A DNA stretch of 64,000 bases, taken from Girardinichthys multiradiatus (taxonomy: Eukaryota; Chordata; Actinopteri; Cyprinodontiformes; Goodeidae). The notes under the pieces were generated by a model, which searched no databases, was not told the origin of the DNA, and saw nothing but the letters and a program-made list of their open reading frames with translations. The stretch covers positions 44,516,914 to 44,580,913 of the forward strand of contig NC_061794.1 of assembly GCF_021462225.1 (NCBI RefSeq). Direction: 5' to 3'. Shown here one piece after another: positions 12,140-24,024 of this stretch. The number at the start of each line of letters is the position of its first letter. Within the stretch, counting starts at the first letter, position 1. Made by a program: the position numbers and the translations under genes.

Positions 12140-13767
12140 TGGGTTTTCTTTGTAAGCAGAAAACCATAATAATTAAGAGAATTAAAGGCTTCAAAACAAC
12201 AGTCTGTGTGTAATTAATCTACATAACGTTTCACTTCATGAACTGAGTTACTGAAGTGAATAAGGTTTTTCAATAAAATTGTAAATGGATCTGAAAATAA
12301 TTCCACCATCTTCACCTTTCTGTGCCCCTTTCAAGCTGGCAGGATGATGTCATGCTTTTCTGTATCATGACATGGATCCATTACTCTCTCACTGACAAGT
12401 TTCTATAAAGGATTGGGAATTTATCATTATTAATGTTTGTATAACCTGTTTAGTGTAGAAATTTGCCTTTTGAATATGATGTTGAATGCGTTTAACAAAC
12501 TTGTGCATGTTTTCTAACTCATTTAAATGTATTTTTATTTGTATAATGTGAGAACCATTTTTACATTTTTAAACTGATCATTTCATTGCACAGTGACAGT
12601 TAAAATAATTTTGAATGTTGATCTTTTAAAAGAGCTTGACAATTCAGTAAAAAAATCAACTCAAATACATAAAACTTTGAAAAATAAGCATAATGACTGC
12701 AATTAGAGTTCCTATAACACTGTGGTATATGTATATAGATAGTATATATGTACATGTTATAAAGCATAACTAAACAGTAAATTTAAAATATTCATGATTG
12801 GTGAGTGTTTTGTACTTAGATGCATTGTATAGTGTCTATAAAAAAGCAGGTCTACCGGTGCTCTAGAAGCAACTTAGACTTCCATTCTCCAGCAATAAGG
12901 CTCATCTCAATCAACCCGCCAATGCAATAAACCGAGCACATATTCCCTCAGAGCCTCATGTCTTAAACCCAATAAACTGAAAGTAAAGCCTAATGAAATG
13001 GATGATACAGAGGGAGCATAAGCTAGAGTCAAAAATCAATGAAAAGGAGCGATGTTCTGTCTCCTGGCAACAGAATCTAACCCTAAGCTTGGAAACCTTA
13101 AACTTTGGAAATCACTCCAGAAATAAATCAAAAGGTGCAACTTGTTTTTGTTGATATTTACATGTATTTGTCTTAATTGTCTATTTTCAATGTTTTCCAC
13201 TTCAGCTTCGTCAATCAACTCCATTTTTGTGTTTTCATGCTGGAATCTGAAGGGATTATTCGACGGTGGGTGTTTCTTTGGGCATAACGTTATTGTCTCT
13301 GTCAGAGCCATTTAGAACAGAGACTCACACACCTCATACAATGTGTGAATGAGTCTCTGTTATCATTATTAAAAAAAACGATAACTTACCAGAAGAAAAT
13401 GAGTGGATTATAGACTGATTAGACTGCATCATCTAGAAGGACGTGATTGTTTGCTGTGGACCTAATGCATGTAAGGTACTGACAAAACTGCACACTGGAA
13501 AATTTCAGGTAAAATTTTGAAAACTTACCGCTACTGCAAATACAGTTGTCTAGTTAAAGTAAATGCTCTTTCATTTTAAAGATAAATGTGTTCAAAATAT
13601 CAAAAATATTTACTTTCTTCAAATTTTTTTAAACATTTTCATCATTTACCTTATTATGATCCGAAAACTCATCTTGCCTTTTGTGGAGAATCTTTTATTT
13701 TTGATTGAGTTGTAAATATTTAACAACAACTGTCTCTTACATATTTACTCTGTTCTCTCAAACCCCC
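12140..13767. other. AT-rich sequence without a recognised gene
   Basis: Nothing supported was found. A 91-codon minus frame at 13036-13311 has no recognisable domain. Confidence 0.4.
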
Positions 13768-14152
13768 AGTCGGTCGTGGCAGATGGCCGCTCACACTGAG
13801 CCTGGTTCTGCTGGAGGTTTCTTCCTGTTAAAAGGGAGTTTTTCCTCTCCACTGTCGCTACATGCATGCTCAGTATGAGGGATTGCTGCAAAGTCAACGC
13901 CAGTGACTGTCCACTGTCGCTACATGCTCATCCAGGAGGAGTGAATGCTGCAAGTCACTGACTGGATGCAATCTGCTGGGTTTCCTTAGATAGAAAAACT
14001 TTTTATCCAATTTGAATAAATAATTGAATCTGACTGCACTGTTAAATGGTTAGAATTAATTGGAATGTATGTACCTGACTTTTGTGAAGTGCCTTGAGAC
14101 AACATGTGTTGTGAATTGGCGCTATATAAATAAACTGAATTGAACTGAAATT
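13768..14152 (+). repeat. Dispersed fish repeat, resembling the 3' end of a LINE, with GAATT/GAACT tail
   Basis: It contains CTTGAGACAACATGTGTTGTG and GGCGCTATATAAATAAACTG followed by a GAATTGAACTGAA tail, a 3' end that recurs widely in fish genomes. A short internal direct repeat (CCACTGTCGCTACATGC at about 13850 and 13910) is present. No coding sequence remains. Confidence 0.6.
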
Positions 14153-14273
14153 TATTGCATAAAGGCTTATTGATGACAATCTCACATCTCTCAGTCTCTC
14201 ATACTTATTTACTAATTTCCTTTCCAGAGGCTGGAGCCTATTTCTGTCAGGATCTGTGTGCTGTTGTTGTCGT

Positions 14274-15669
14274 TGGCTAGAGGGTGCTAAACACCCTGTG
14301 TTAGTGTGGACAGATCATAAAAATTTGGCTTATTTACAGTCTGCTAAAAGACTGAATCTGCACCAGTCACGCTGGTCTCTTTTCTTTTCTCGTTTTGACC
14401 TTTCCATCTCCTATAGACCTGGTTCTAAGAACCTAAAGCCCGATGCCTTGTCCCGTCAGTTTTCCCCGGATGACTCAGTTAAAGAGGCTGAACCCGTTAT
14501 TCCTTCCCACTGGACTGTTGGAACCTTGTCGTGGGAGATCAGGCCAAGCGCCATGAACCTGACCCTGGGACTGGTCCTCCTAATAGGGTTTATGTTCCTT
14601 CTTCTGCCAGGTTCCGGCTTATCCGTTGGTTTTACACTTCCAGATTCTCAGCACATCCTGGGGTCAGCCGGACCGTTTCTCTCATTGCTAGAAGGTTTTG
14701 GTGGCCGTCTTTACATACTGACGTAAAAGAATATGTTCAAGCTTGTTCCATCTGTGCTAGGCAGAAGACTGGAAAGCAACCACCATCTGGCTTACTTCAA
14801 CCACTCAGTGTCCCTAAACGTCCCTGGTCTCACATTGCCTTGGATTTTGTCACCGGTTTGCCTATCTCCAGAGGTATGACTACTATTCTCACCATTGTAG
14901 ACCGTTTTTCTAAGGCTTGCCATCTCATCCCGTTGAAGAAACCTCCGCCTTCCAAACAGCTCAACTTTTGGTGCAGCATGTTTTTCGCCTTCATGGCATA
15001 CCCTTAGAGATATTATCTGATGGAGAGCCTCAGTTCACCTCCCGAGTATGGAAACAGTTCTGCTCTGCTCTAGGGGCCAAACCTACATTAACCTCGGGTT
15101 ATCATCCACAATCCAACGGACAGACTGAACGCATGAATCAACAAATGGAATCTATTCTCAGATGTTTATCTGCTTCTGATCCCTGACTGGAGCACGTACC
15201 TGCCCTGGGCCGAGTATGCCATTAACTCTCATGTTTCCTCTGCTACTGGACTGTCACCTTTCGAGGCCTCTATTGGATATCAATCACCTTTGTTTCAGGC
15301 AGATGAAAAGGACATTGCAGTTGCCTCTGTTCGCCTCCATGTCCGTCGGTGCAATAAATTCTGGTCCACGGCATCCCAGGCTCTCCTCCGTACTGTGGAC
15401 CAGAACAAGAAGTATGCCGACCGTAAACGGAGGCCGGCTCCAGCATATCAGCCTGGCCAGAAGGTCTGGTTGTCCTCTAAGGACATATCGTTAAAAGCGG
15501 TTTCTAAGAAGCTGTCTCCCCACTTTATTGGTCCTTATTCCATTGAATCCATCATCAGTCCTTCTGCCCTTCGCCTACGTCTACCTCCTAGCCTGCATGT
15601 GCACCCTGTTTTTCATGTCTCCCAGGATAAACCTGTTTTTTCCAGCGCTTTCTTACTATACCAGACCTA
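14274..15669 (+). pseudogene. Gypsy pol remnant: RNase H end and integrase
   Basis: The order is RNase H C-terminus (LVWTDHKNLAYLQSAKRLN; DALSRQF), a zinc-binding HHCC region (CSICARQKTG), and an integrase core with [22 protein letters not shown] and [16 protein letters not shown] (the three acidic residues are visible). It ends with KVWLSSKDI and HPVFHVSQ. Frames change near 14540, 14960 and 15185, where a stop also occurs, so it is a pseudogene. The chromodomain expected after HPVFHVSQ is missing. Confidence 0.88.
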
Positions 15670-15699
15670 ACCTTTGAAGAATCCTAATCTACCTGGATG

Positions 15700-16183
15700 T
15701 TTTGCTAGTGGAGAAAGGGTTTCCTAGCCCCGAGGATTGTATTCGGCTTACCAACACTTTGCTTCCTAAGGGACTGCTGGCGGCCAATCTGACGGAGCTT
15801 TTCCTGTATCAACTACGAACCACCACAAGCGAACCCTGTCCACCCTCCCACATTATAACATCATCAGCCGAACCTCTGAGTCACCTCAAGTGAGTCCAAG
15901 TACCTACCAGCTTCATTCATCTCAGTGTGCAGTTTCCATTGCTGTCTCGCCCCTCCTGGCGGATCAAACTCAACCCCCTAGTAAGACAGAATTTGTTATT
16001 TTGTTATATTAATTTTTTCCTGACTTTATATATCGTAACCGTGTCTACTTACCTTTGCAGTTGTCTTCCGGTTCCAGCTCCACTCCCAATACCTGTTCCC
16101 TGTAAAATAAACCTTTGTAAACATCATTTGGTCTCCTGATTGCTTTCTGCATGTGGGTCAAATCTATCCATAAAACCATGACA
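15700..16183 (+). repeat. Partial 3' LTR of the 14.2 kb Gypsy element
   Basis: From about 15735 the sequence parallels the second half of the 5.2 kb solo LTR, including the shared CCCTGTCCACCCTCC block. It has AATAAA at about 16108 and the GCATGTGGGTCAAATCTATCC end. The first half of the LTR is absent. Confidence 0.7.
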
Positions 16184-16307
16184 ATTTCAGCAGTGAAGAT
16201 GGGAGATGGGGTAAACTAACATACTACATGCCAACAGTTAGCTGACACAGCGACAATGACAGCCTTCCTCCTCATAAGTGAGTCAAATGTGTTTTCTGGT
16301 TACGGAA

Positions 16308-16660
16308 AAGTTGGAACAGTGGTTAGCATTGCTGCCTTGCAGTAAGAAGGTCCTGGGTTCTAGTCTCGGCTGGGGTCTTTCTGTGTGATGGTTGTTCTCT
16401 CATGCAGGAGTGGGTTTTTGCTCAGTGCGCCGGTTTCTTCCCACAGTCCAAAAACCTGTATGTCAAGTTTATTTGGAGAGTCTAAATTGCTCTTAGGTGT
16501 GAGTGTACAAGGTTTTCTGTCTTTATTTTCCTATATTGCGCTGTGAAGGACTGATGACCTGTCTAGGGTGAACCCCTGCCAGATGACTCTTGATGATAGA
16601 TACCAGGTCCACCTGCGACCCTGAAAGAACTAAGAGGGTTTAAAAAAATGGATGCATGTT
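16308..16660 (+). repeat. SINE-like tRNA-derived repeat, diverged copy
   Basis: It shares CAGTAAGAAGGTCCTGGGTTC, TCCCACAGTCCAAAAACCTG and GGATGCATG-type tail sequence with the copy at 19115. An A-box-like GTGGTTAGCATT and a B-box-like GGTTCTAGTC are visible but mutated. Confidence 0.7.
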
Positions 16661-19104
16661 TAAAGAGTTACACTTGTTTTTGGCGAAGATTGCAGTCGTT
16701 TCAGAAGTAAATGTTTAGACCTTTGAAAAATGAAAAAACTAAAAAACAAAAACCCTTCAGGTTAAATATCGTGTCAATTAAAAATAGTATGTAGATGAAC
16801 ACTCTTTTCAAATAATGTGAAAAGCCACAGATAGACAGAAACATAAAAAAATACTTTTGGTGAAAAAACCTTCCATGCAGGAAATGTGGGTGAGCTCCAT
16901 AGAAGTCAACAGGTGAATCCGGCAAATTTCTTCTTAACCACAACAGTGTTTCTAAGTTGTCTGTTAGAATGGAGGCAGCAACCCAAACCGGAGGGAAGAG
17001 GACACAACACAGTTCATGCCACTGATAGCTCAAGCAGGGAGTTAACAGCCGGACTATAGCGGCAACCACAGCTGTTATTTGTCAGCATTAAAATATTAGG
17101 TAGAAAAAAGCTCTCTTTTACAGCAGGTTGTAGTTTGTATGTGTCCTCTGTCAGTAAAAAATGTTTGCTGGTGTCAGCGGATCATATTATGTCAATAGCC
17201 ACTCTCCAAACAATCCTGCCACATGTTCATCCATGATAATGACTTTCAGCTATGTTTTTCCCTCTGAGCCGAAAGGAAAGCACATACTATTTCATTCAAC
17301 ATATCACACTGTTCCCCGTTTTTGATCTAAGGTTGTCAAACACAGCTGCAGCCAGAAGATCACAGGACAGATGGCAGACAAAAGTCTTATATTACCCTCA
17401 TAAAATGTCAGGAAAAAAGAAAACACCCATAGAATGAAATAATGTATTGCCCGTCTGTATTTCACCATAGCAAAATACAGACAGACTGGACTTACAGCAG
17501 AGTGCTTTTTAAATCTCCCTATAAGGTGCCAGTTTGTTAGGTGTCCAATCCTCCTGACTACCTCCCCCTGACTGGATAAATTACATCATTTTTTACTTAA
17601 TAACTCAGACTTCATTACTCTGTGGAAACTTTCAGCTACATTCATGGCTGTCTTGAGCAGACTTTTCTTTTTTCACACATTTCTCAGTTTTGGACATTAA
17701 ATAAATTACTTTAAACTATTCTGAACTAAAATCCTGATTTAAAAAATATTGTGGAAAATGATGGTACATGCCTTTAAATGTTAGGACTTACTTTGAAAAA
17801 ACATTGTGAATATTATGACATTGCCTTTTAAAATAAAGAAAACAAAAAATACATTATCTGATCACTACTTAAACAAGGAAACTGGAAAAAACTAAAATCT
17901 TTGGTCAGAACAGTTAGGGGAAGCCACCGCAGGCTGCTGGAAATGCTCTTCTCCTTAATTTGTCTTCTAAAGGTCACAACTCCAAGGCAGGTATTGTGGC
18001 TTCCCCCAGTCAAGAGCTTGCCTGGAAAAGGACAAAGGAAGAAGGAGGTTGAGCAGAGGGTGTGGGAGGCACTAAGGTCAGGAAAAAACAGAAAGAACCG
18101 TGTTCTGCAATCCTTAAAACTAGAAACAGAGCGGGTTGAGGAGGTGGTTTTTCCTCTATCCTTTATGACACCAGTTAAACATTTTGCGTGCATGATGTTA
18201 CTTTTAAAATATTGACTGAACGTATGAATGTCATTTATGTTAATGTTGAAATAATAATCATATTCAGCATAGCTGTTTTGCTACTGACAGGAAATAAAAC
18301 AAATATGTAACATCTAAAAATGAGCTGTTATATTTATCTTGAAGATCTGTAGGAAAACTGGTAAGATTACAAAGATTCATAGTCAAAAACGTTTCACTTT
18401 GGTTTTGTGTTTAGCTTTTTTGTATGTCATTTTGGATTCTGTTTCCCTAGATTTAGGATTCTTAATGCTTTGGGTTCTGTATGTTAGTATTTGTATCCAT
18501 TTATTTTCTGATCTGAGTTGCAGTCTTTAGTTTTGGTCATTCCCTGTAGATCTTAGTTCCTGTTTTATTTCCTCTTTCATTGAGCACCGTGTGGTTTCCT
18601 GTTTCTGAATGTCATTAATTCTTAGGTTGTGCTCTGTTTCTGGTTTGACCGTTTTTGTTTTTAGACGGTGACGGAAAAATCTGAAGGCAGTCATTTTGAC
18701 AAACTGTAATTCACACCCCTGACCATTTAGTGGTGAGTTAGCATATTAATCAGCTGTTTCATCCTGCTTCCGAATAAGGAAACCCCTGGTTCGGAGAGTC
18801 TTCACAACGTCTGATCACCTAAACTGGAGAAATGTTTCATTTCAAAACGTTGGCTGAAGTGGTGCTTGTAATTCCAGTCTCTAGTGTGGCAGCAGAGCAC
18901 AGATTCAGCCTCCAGAACAACTTGCCTTGAGTTCTCCGCCGATGCACAAGACCAAAACCTCATGACAAAAGCCTCTGCAGCAATCCCACTGGAGACATTT
19001 CACTACACACATGCAGCTGCGCAATTAAGCTCCATGCAGACCAGCAGGACATCGAGAGACTGTTCAGGCCACAGCAGGTGATCTGTTCATATTTTGAATG
19101 CAAT
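16661..19104. other. Long stretch without a recognised gene
   Basis: The sequence is AT-rich. Frames at 16701-17069 (minus) and 17901-18215 (plus) have no recognisable domains and no splice context that I could support. At 18380-18680 there is T-rich sequence with an LTR-like feel but no defined ends. Confidence 0.4.
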
Positions 19105-19114
19105 TATTTAATTT

Positions 19115-19473
19115 CTGCACGGTGGTGCAGTTGGTAGCACTGTTGCCTTGCAGCAAGAAGGTCCTGGGTTCGATTCCCAGCCTGGGGTCTTTCTGCATGG
19201 AGTTTGCATGTTCTCCCCGTGCATGCGTGGGTTCTCACCGGGTACTCCGGCTTCCTCCCACAGTCCAAAAACATGCCTGTTAGGTTAATTGGTCACTCTA
19301 AATTGTCTGTAGGTGTATGAATGAGTGTGTGTATGGTTGTATGTGTGTTGCCCTGTGATGGACTGGCAACCTGTCCAGGGTGTACCCCGCCTCTTGCCCA
19401 TAGACTGCTGGAGATAGGCACCAGCTCCCCTGTGACCCACTATGGAATAAGCGGTAGAAAATGACTGACTGAC
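19115..19473 (+). repeat. Complete SINE-like repeat with tRNA-like head and 10-bp target duplication
   Basis: The head GGTGGTGCAGTTGGTAGCAC resembles a tRNA A box, and GGTTCGATTCCCAG about 35 nt further on resembles a B box. The tail is GTAGAAAATGACTGACTGAC. TATTTAATTT occurs at 19105-19114 and again at 19474-19483, a perfect 10-bp target duplication consistent with retroposition by a LINE machinery. The four family members in this window are at 12.0, 16.3, 19.1 and 34.8 kb, all on the plus strand. Confidence 0.82.
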
Positions 19474-19489
19474 TATTTAATTTAGTTTA

Positions 19490-20365
19490 TATGTAGTTAC
19501 TGGGACCACCGTCAGTGATTTTTTCTCACTGAGGAAAAAGAAGTTACATGTATTCATCTGGTTGTTTTGGATTCTCTGTTCAGCGTGTTTGGACTGAATA
19601 TTAAATTAAAAAGAATTAAATGCCATTGTATGTTTAATACATCTGACTGGACAAACAGTAACTATGTCTGGGAATGCTTTCTCTGTAGCTCATATTAATT
19701 TTCACTTGCACTTATGACCATTACTCATGATGCCTTTTTCTGATAACCACATTTATTAGTCAACTATTGCTACATTTGTAAATTATTCCCAAAAGGCTGT
19801 TCTTGATCATCTTTTTGATAGTTTTGGGATAACAGTCATTCGTGCTATAGCTTGTCAGCTTACTCTTTTTGGTTTATTTTTTAAATAAAATCTTTGCTTT
19901 AAGTCTCTTTACCGTAGACACATATTTTGAAGAGTTCATTTTTAAGTAAACCATCCACTGTTATAATGCTGGTTTGGACTCTGATACCACACAACCACGA
20001 GCGGCAAAGAGAAAATTTTCAAACAGTCAATGCTGGAGTTATCGAGGCTGGCAAGAAAAAACAAAAAAACAAAAAATTTAGACGGGTCCAGACTCAGGGG
20101 GAAAAAGAAAATCTTGCTGTTAATGATTTGTTAGATGACTTACTGAGTGAGAGGGTGGGTAAGGAGGTAGGGGAATAAGTACTTCTCCACAGAGTCTGTG
20201 GTTGGCAGGCAGTGAGCCAATTAGTTCCTGTGATCTCCAGTTAGAAAAACTGTCCTTTCTTCCGCTGCGACTTGAGGCGAACGGTGGAGGGTGGACAAGC
20301 AGGTGAACGCTCCTCTGAGTTGGGTCCGACGGTTCTCCTTGAGAGGATGGGCTTGGAGGTAGAGA
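19490..20365. other. AT-rich sequence, possibly part of a minus-oriented LTR at its right end
   Basis: No gene was found. From about 19960 the minus strand has LTR-like character that continues into the duplicated block at 20366. The 83-codon plus frame at 19927-20178 is Lys-rich low complexity without a domain. Confidence 0.35.
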
Positions 20366-21195
20366 ACAAGAACCATGAGTCTGAAAGCGTCGCGTTTCTG
20401 GGTTTCCACTCTCCTTAAGACACGACTCGGGGATAAGCAGGCGCAGGTTACTCCATGAGAACCCGACTGGACAATATCTGTAGAACAGGGGAAAATATCG
20501 AAACGATTAGTTTCCTGGGAAGAACCAAACTGCATTAGAGCAGCGGTCGAGCCTTTTTACCACTAGGTGAACACAACGGGTTGACGCCTTCCCTTGGTTC
20601 TCCACTCCTTAAAAACACAGCTGATTGCTGTCAGAATGAGGAACACCTGTGCAGGAGCACCTGCCCGTCACACCCTAAGGAAAAAAAGCAAAAGCAAAAA
20701 CACAGCAAGGCCCAGCATAGCACATAACTCGCACACAAACACAGTGGAAGCTGACACCCACACCTCAAACCTGGATATACAGAAAACGTTTTTGTTTGGC
20801 ATTGATTCTGAATCTTTGGAAGATATTGCTTTGATATGACCTTTTCAGTTGCTGACCTCTCTGTTTTTAGTTCTCTTTCTTTTGTCTCTGTCTTTCCCAG
20901 ACACAATCACAAAAACATCAAACTGACTTAGGCTGAGAACAGCAGCAAGTCAACCAGCACTTCAAGAATAACAAAATCCACAGATCGAAGAAGGTCCAAA
21001 TGTAAAAAAAGGGAATAGAAGTAAGGAAACAATACATGTACATAAGTATTTATTGAACAAAAAAGTGTTTAAGCTCACCTTTAGGTTTATTGATCTTCCA
21101 CAAAACGATCACCTCTCCATTAAACATGCTAAAGTTCAGTCATGTTATATCCCATTTCTGGGATGTTTTGCACATGTTACGTTTTTTTTTTGGAG
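20366..21195. repeat. 830-bp direct duplication, copy 1
   Basis: It is nearly identical to 27299-28127. Five substitutions, four of them in the first 40 bp, and three short indels were counted by eye. On the minus strand part of it resembles a fish LTR U3/R region (GACAGCAATCAGCTG, then TTTTTAAGGAGTGGAG). Both copies end at a poly-T run followed by GGAG. No protein was recognised; identical 81-codon plus frames and 91-codon minus frames exist in both copies but look like chance. Confidence 0.9.
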
Positions 21196-22452
21196 TACTT
21201 AGTTTATCTCAGATTTGTCAACTTTTGCTTCGCCTTCGTTTCACACGTAAAGACATGGTGAAATCATGGTATTTGACAGTTTTACATTTGAGGTTAATCT
21301 TAAAGAATTTTAGAACCTGAGAACAGGCGGATCAAAAAATCAGGAAAGATACCAGCTAATGCAAGAAACCTAAAGTTTAACCAACAACATAATATGCTAC
21401 TTTTAGTCCACAGTTTATTCCTTTTTCTAAATGTTTACTTTATATTTATGAATTTGCAGTTAAAGCTGTGAGTTTTATTCTGTAACATTGTTGAAGTATA
21501 CATTCTGGGATGCCTAGCTTCCATAAATCCTGGTGGACCATGTCCACACATGGACATTTGCCTTGCTGCATGTTTTGTTTAATTTTTGAAAAGTATTCAG
21601 GGCAGAAACAATGACATTCCACAAGGACACAAGTCAAGTCCAGAGAAGTATGTGTATTGTGAATCAACTGTGGAGAGAGGCTGAAGTTGTTAATCCAAGC
21701 AGAAACATCTGGCAAACATTTACACAACCCTACAGAGGCAACCTGAGAACTGCTGAGCTCCCAGTTTTGCTTACAAACGTCACTGCTGGTGGAAATAACT
21801 ACTGCTTTACTTCAACTGCTTGCGCATGTCAACAGGGAGCAGCAGACAAATGCTAATATACTGCCATCTGCTGGTTAGAACCTGCAATTACATCATGATT
21901 GTGACAACTAAAAGAGAAGCAGAAACAAAGCTACTATAAAACACAAAAGGTATGCAGATTTATTTGAGTGTACAGCTGTTTCTGTGTGCTCTGACTGTGG
22001 TCCATATGGGTGCTGATGATTTGGAGTGAGCAAATATTTTTAAGTGACAATTTGGAACGCTGACAGACTACTACGGAAGAGGACTGAACTTGAAGCAAAT
22101 GTGAACAAATTTGCAATCATGTTGTTGACACCATATCAATTTTCAATCTTTCCCTCAAACAGATTATGCTACATTAAAGGCGGAAAAAGTTTTACATAGA
22201 ATTTTAATAGTTATGTGTATTTTTGAGACCCACTGCAGCCAGCTGGCATCAGATTTTCCACTCTGTTTCACATCAGAAAGTTATTATCAACCACAGACCA
22301 GTGTTTAAAAAACCCTTTCACAAAAATGAAGACAGTTTACAGGTTTATATAAATGTTTACAATTTCTGAGATTTATGTGGTTTTAAGGTCATATAAAATA
22401 TGCTTCTGTCTTGATTCTGGTCTGGAAGACCATTAGCTGTGAAAGTAATCTA
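21196..22452. other. Unannotated AT-rich sequence
   Basis: Nothing beyond short frames without domains. Confidence 0.4.
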
Positions 22453-22454
22453 TA

Positions 22455-24022
22455 CAGGTCCTTCTCAAAAAATTAGCATATTGTGATAAAGTTCATTATT
22501 TTCCATAATGTCATGATGAAAATTTAACATTCATATATTTTAGATTCATTGCACACTAACTGAAATATTTCAGGTCTTTTATTGTCTTAATACGGATGAT
22601 TTTGGCATACAGCTCATGAAAACCCAAAATTCCTATCTCACAAAATTAGCATATCATTAAAAGGGTCTCTAAACGAGCTATGAACCTAATCATCTGAATC
22701 AACGAGTTAACTCTAAACACCTGCAAAAGATTCCTGAGGCCTTTAAAACTCCCAGCCTGGTTCATCACTCAAAACCCCAATCATGGATAAGACTGCCGAC
22801 CTGACTGCTGTCCAGAAGGCCTCTATTGACACCCTCAAGCAAGAGGGTAAGACACAGAAAGAAATTTCTGAACGAATAGGCTGTTCCCAGAGTGCTGTAT
22901 CAAGGCACCTCAGTGGGAAGTCTGTGGGAAGGAAAAAGTGTGGCAGAAAACGCTGCACAACGAGAAGAGGTGACCGGACCCTGAGGAAGATTGTGGAGAA
23001 GGGCCGATTCCAGACCTTGGGGGACCTGCGGAAGCAGTGGACTGAGTCTGGAGTAGAAACATCCAGAGCCACCGTGCACAGGCGTGTGCAGGAAATGGGC
23101 TACAGGTGCCGCATTCCCCAGTCCTGGGCTACAGAGAAGCAGCACTGGACTGTTGCTCAGTGGTCCAAAGTACTTTTTTCGGATGAAAGCAAATTCTGCA
23201 TGTCATTCGGAAATCAAGGTGCCAGAGTCTGGAGGAAGACTGGGGAGAAGGAAATGCCAAAATGCCAGAAGTCCAGTGTCAAGTACCCACAGTCAGTGAT
23301 GGTCTGGGGTGCCGTGTCAGCTGCTGGTGTTGGTCCACTGTGTTTTATCAAGGGCAGGGTCAATGCAGCTAGCTATCAGGAGATTTTGGAGCACTTCATG
23401 CTTCCATCTGCTGAAAAGCTTTATGGAGATGAAGATTTCATTTTTCAGCACGACCTGGCACCTGCTCACAGTGCCAAAACCACTGGTAAATGGTTTACTG
23501 ACCATGGTATCACTGTGCTCAATTGGCCTGCCAACTCTCCTGACCTGAACCCCATAGAGAATCTGTGGGATATTGTGAAGAGAACGTTGAGAGACTCAAG
23601 ACCCAACACTCTGGATGAGCTAAAGGCCGCTATCGAAGCATCCTGGGCCTCCATAAGACCTCAGCAGTGCCACAGGCTGATTGCCTCCATGCCACGCCGC
23701 ATTGAAGCAGTCATTTCTGCAAAAGGATTCCCGACCAAGTATTGAGTGCATAACTGTACATGATTATTTGAAGGTTGACGTTTTTTGTGTTAAAAACACT
23801 TTTCTTTTATTGGTCGGATGAAATATGCTAATTTTGTGAGATAGGAATTTTGGGTTTTCATGAGCTGTATGCCAAAATCATCCGTATTAAGACAATAAAA
23901 GACCTGAAATATTTCAGTTAGTGTGCAATGAATCTAAAATATATGAATGTTAAATTTTCATCATTACATTATAGAAAATAATGAACTTTATCACAATATG
24001 CTAATTTTTTGAGAAGGACCTG
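22455..24022 (+). mobile_element. Tc1/mariner element (family C), complete ends, about 200-bp inverted repeats
   Basis: The termini are CAGGTCCTTCTCAAAAAATT (22455) and the complement ending at 24022, flanked by TA at 22453-22454 and 24023-24024. The inverted repeats extend about 200 bp (22455-22656 against 23821-24022) with only a few mismatches seen by eye. Such long repeats are typical of the IR/DR group of Tc1-like elements. Near-identity of the two ends indicates recent insertion. Confidence 0.95.
22783..23745 (+). CDS. Tc1-like transposase, open frame of 320 aa with probable small in-frame deletion
   Basis: This is a DDE transposase that would cut and rejoin the element at TA sites. 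The N-terminal half is a paired-like helix-turn-helix DNA-binding region (KEISERIGCSQSAVSRHL, about 26-43). The catalytic residues are D134 (LFSDESKF), D224 (FQHDLAPAH) and E259 (NPIENLW), with 34 residues between the last two, so DD34E. The end is MPRRIEAVISAKG. The frame has no stop. At about residues 112-115 (RIPQSWATEK) the linker between DNA-binding and catalytic halves looks short by roughly 18 residues compared with related transposases, which suggests an in-frame deletion. Activity is therefore doubtful. Confidence 0.9.
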   Translation: MDKTADLTAVQKASIDTLKQEGKTQKEISERIGCSQSAVSRHLSGKSVGRKKCGRKRCTTRRGDRTLRKIVEKGRFQTLGDLRKQWTESGVETSRATVHRRVQEMGYRCRIPQSWATEKQHWTVAQWSKVLFSDESKFCMSFGNQGARVWRKTGEKEMPKCQKSSVKYPQSVMVWGAVSAAGVGPLCFIKGRVNAASYQEILEHFMLPSAEKLYGDEDFIFQHDLAPAHSAKTTGKWFTDHGITVLNWPANSPDLNPIENLWDIVKRTLRDSRPNTLDELKAAIEASWASIRPQQCHRLIASMPRRIEAVISAKGFPTKY

Positions 24023-24024
24023 TA

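Larger units (their letters stand above)
14245..16183 (+). mobile_element. Ty3/Gypsy element with both outer ends and target duplication, body mostly deleted
   Basis: The start TGTCAGGATCTGTGTG matches the 5' end of the solo LTR at 5224. The end ATAAAACCATGACA matches other LTR 3' ends. ATTTC precedes it (14240-14244) and follows it (16184-16188), a perfect 5-bp target duplication. Only about 25 bp of the 5' LTR remain before RNase H sequence begins, and the 5' half of the 3' LTR is also missing. Gag, protease, most of RT and both LTR middles have therefore gone while the outer edges survived. Confidence 0.9.

Noticed and set aside
17901..18215. 104-codon plus-strand frame
   Set aside because: No recognisable domain and no promoter or splice context; compatible with chance.
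19115..19200. Functional tRNA gene
   Set aside because: A- and B-box-like sequences are present, but no cloverleaf with a paired acceptor stem could be drawn, and the sequence belongs to a multi-copy SINE-like repeat.
20594..20839. Conserved small protein gene (identical 81-codon frame at 27524)
   Set aside because: Identity follows from the near-identical DNA duplication, not from selection on protein; the composition is low complexity.
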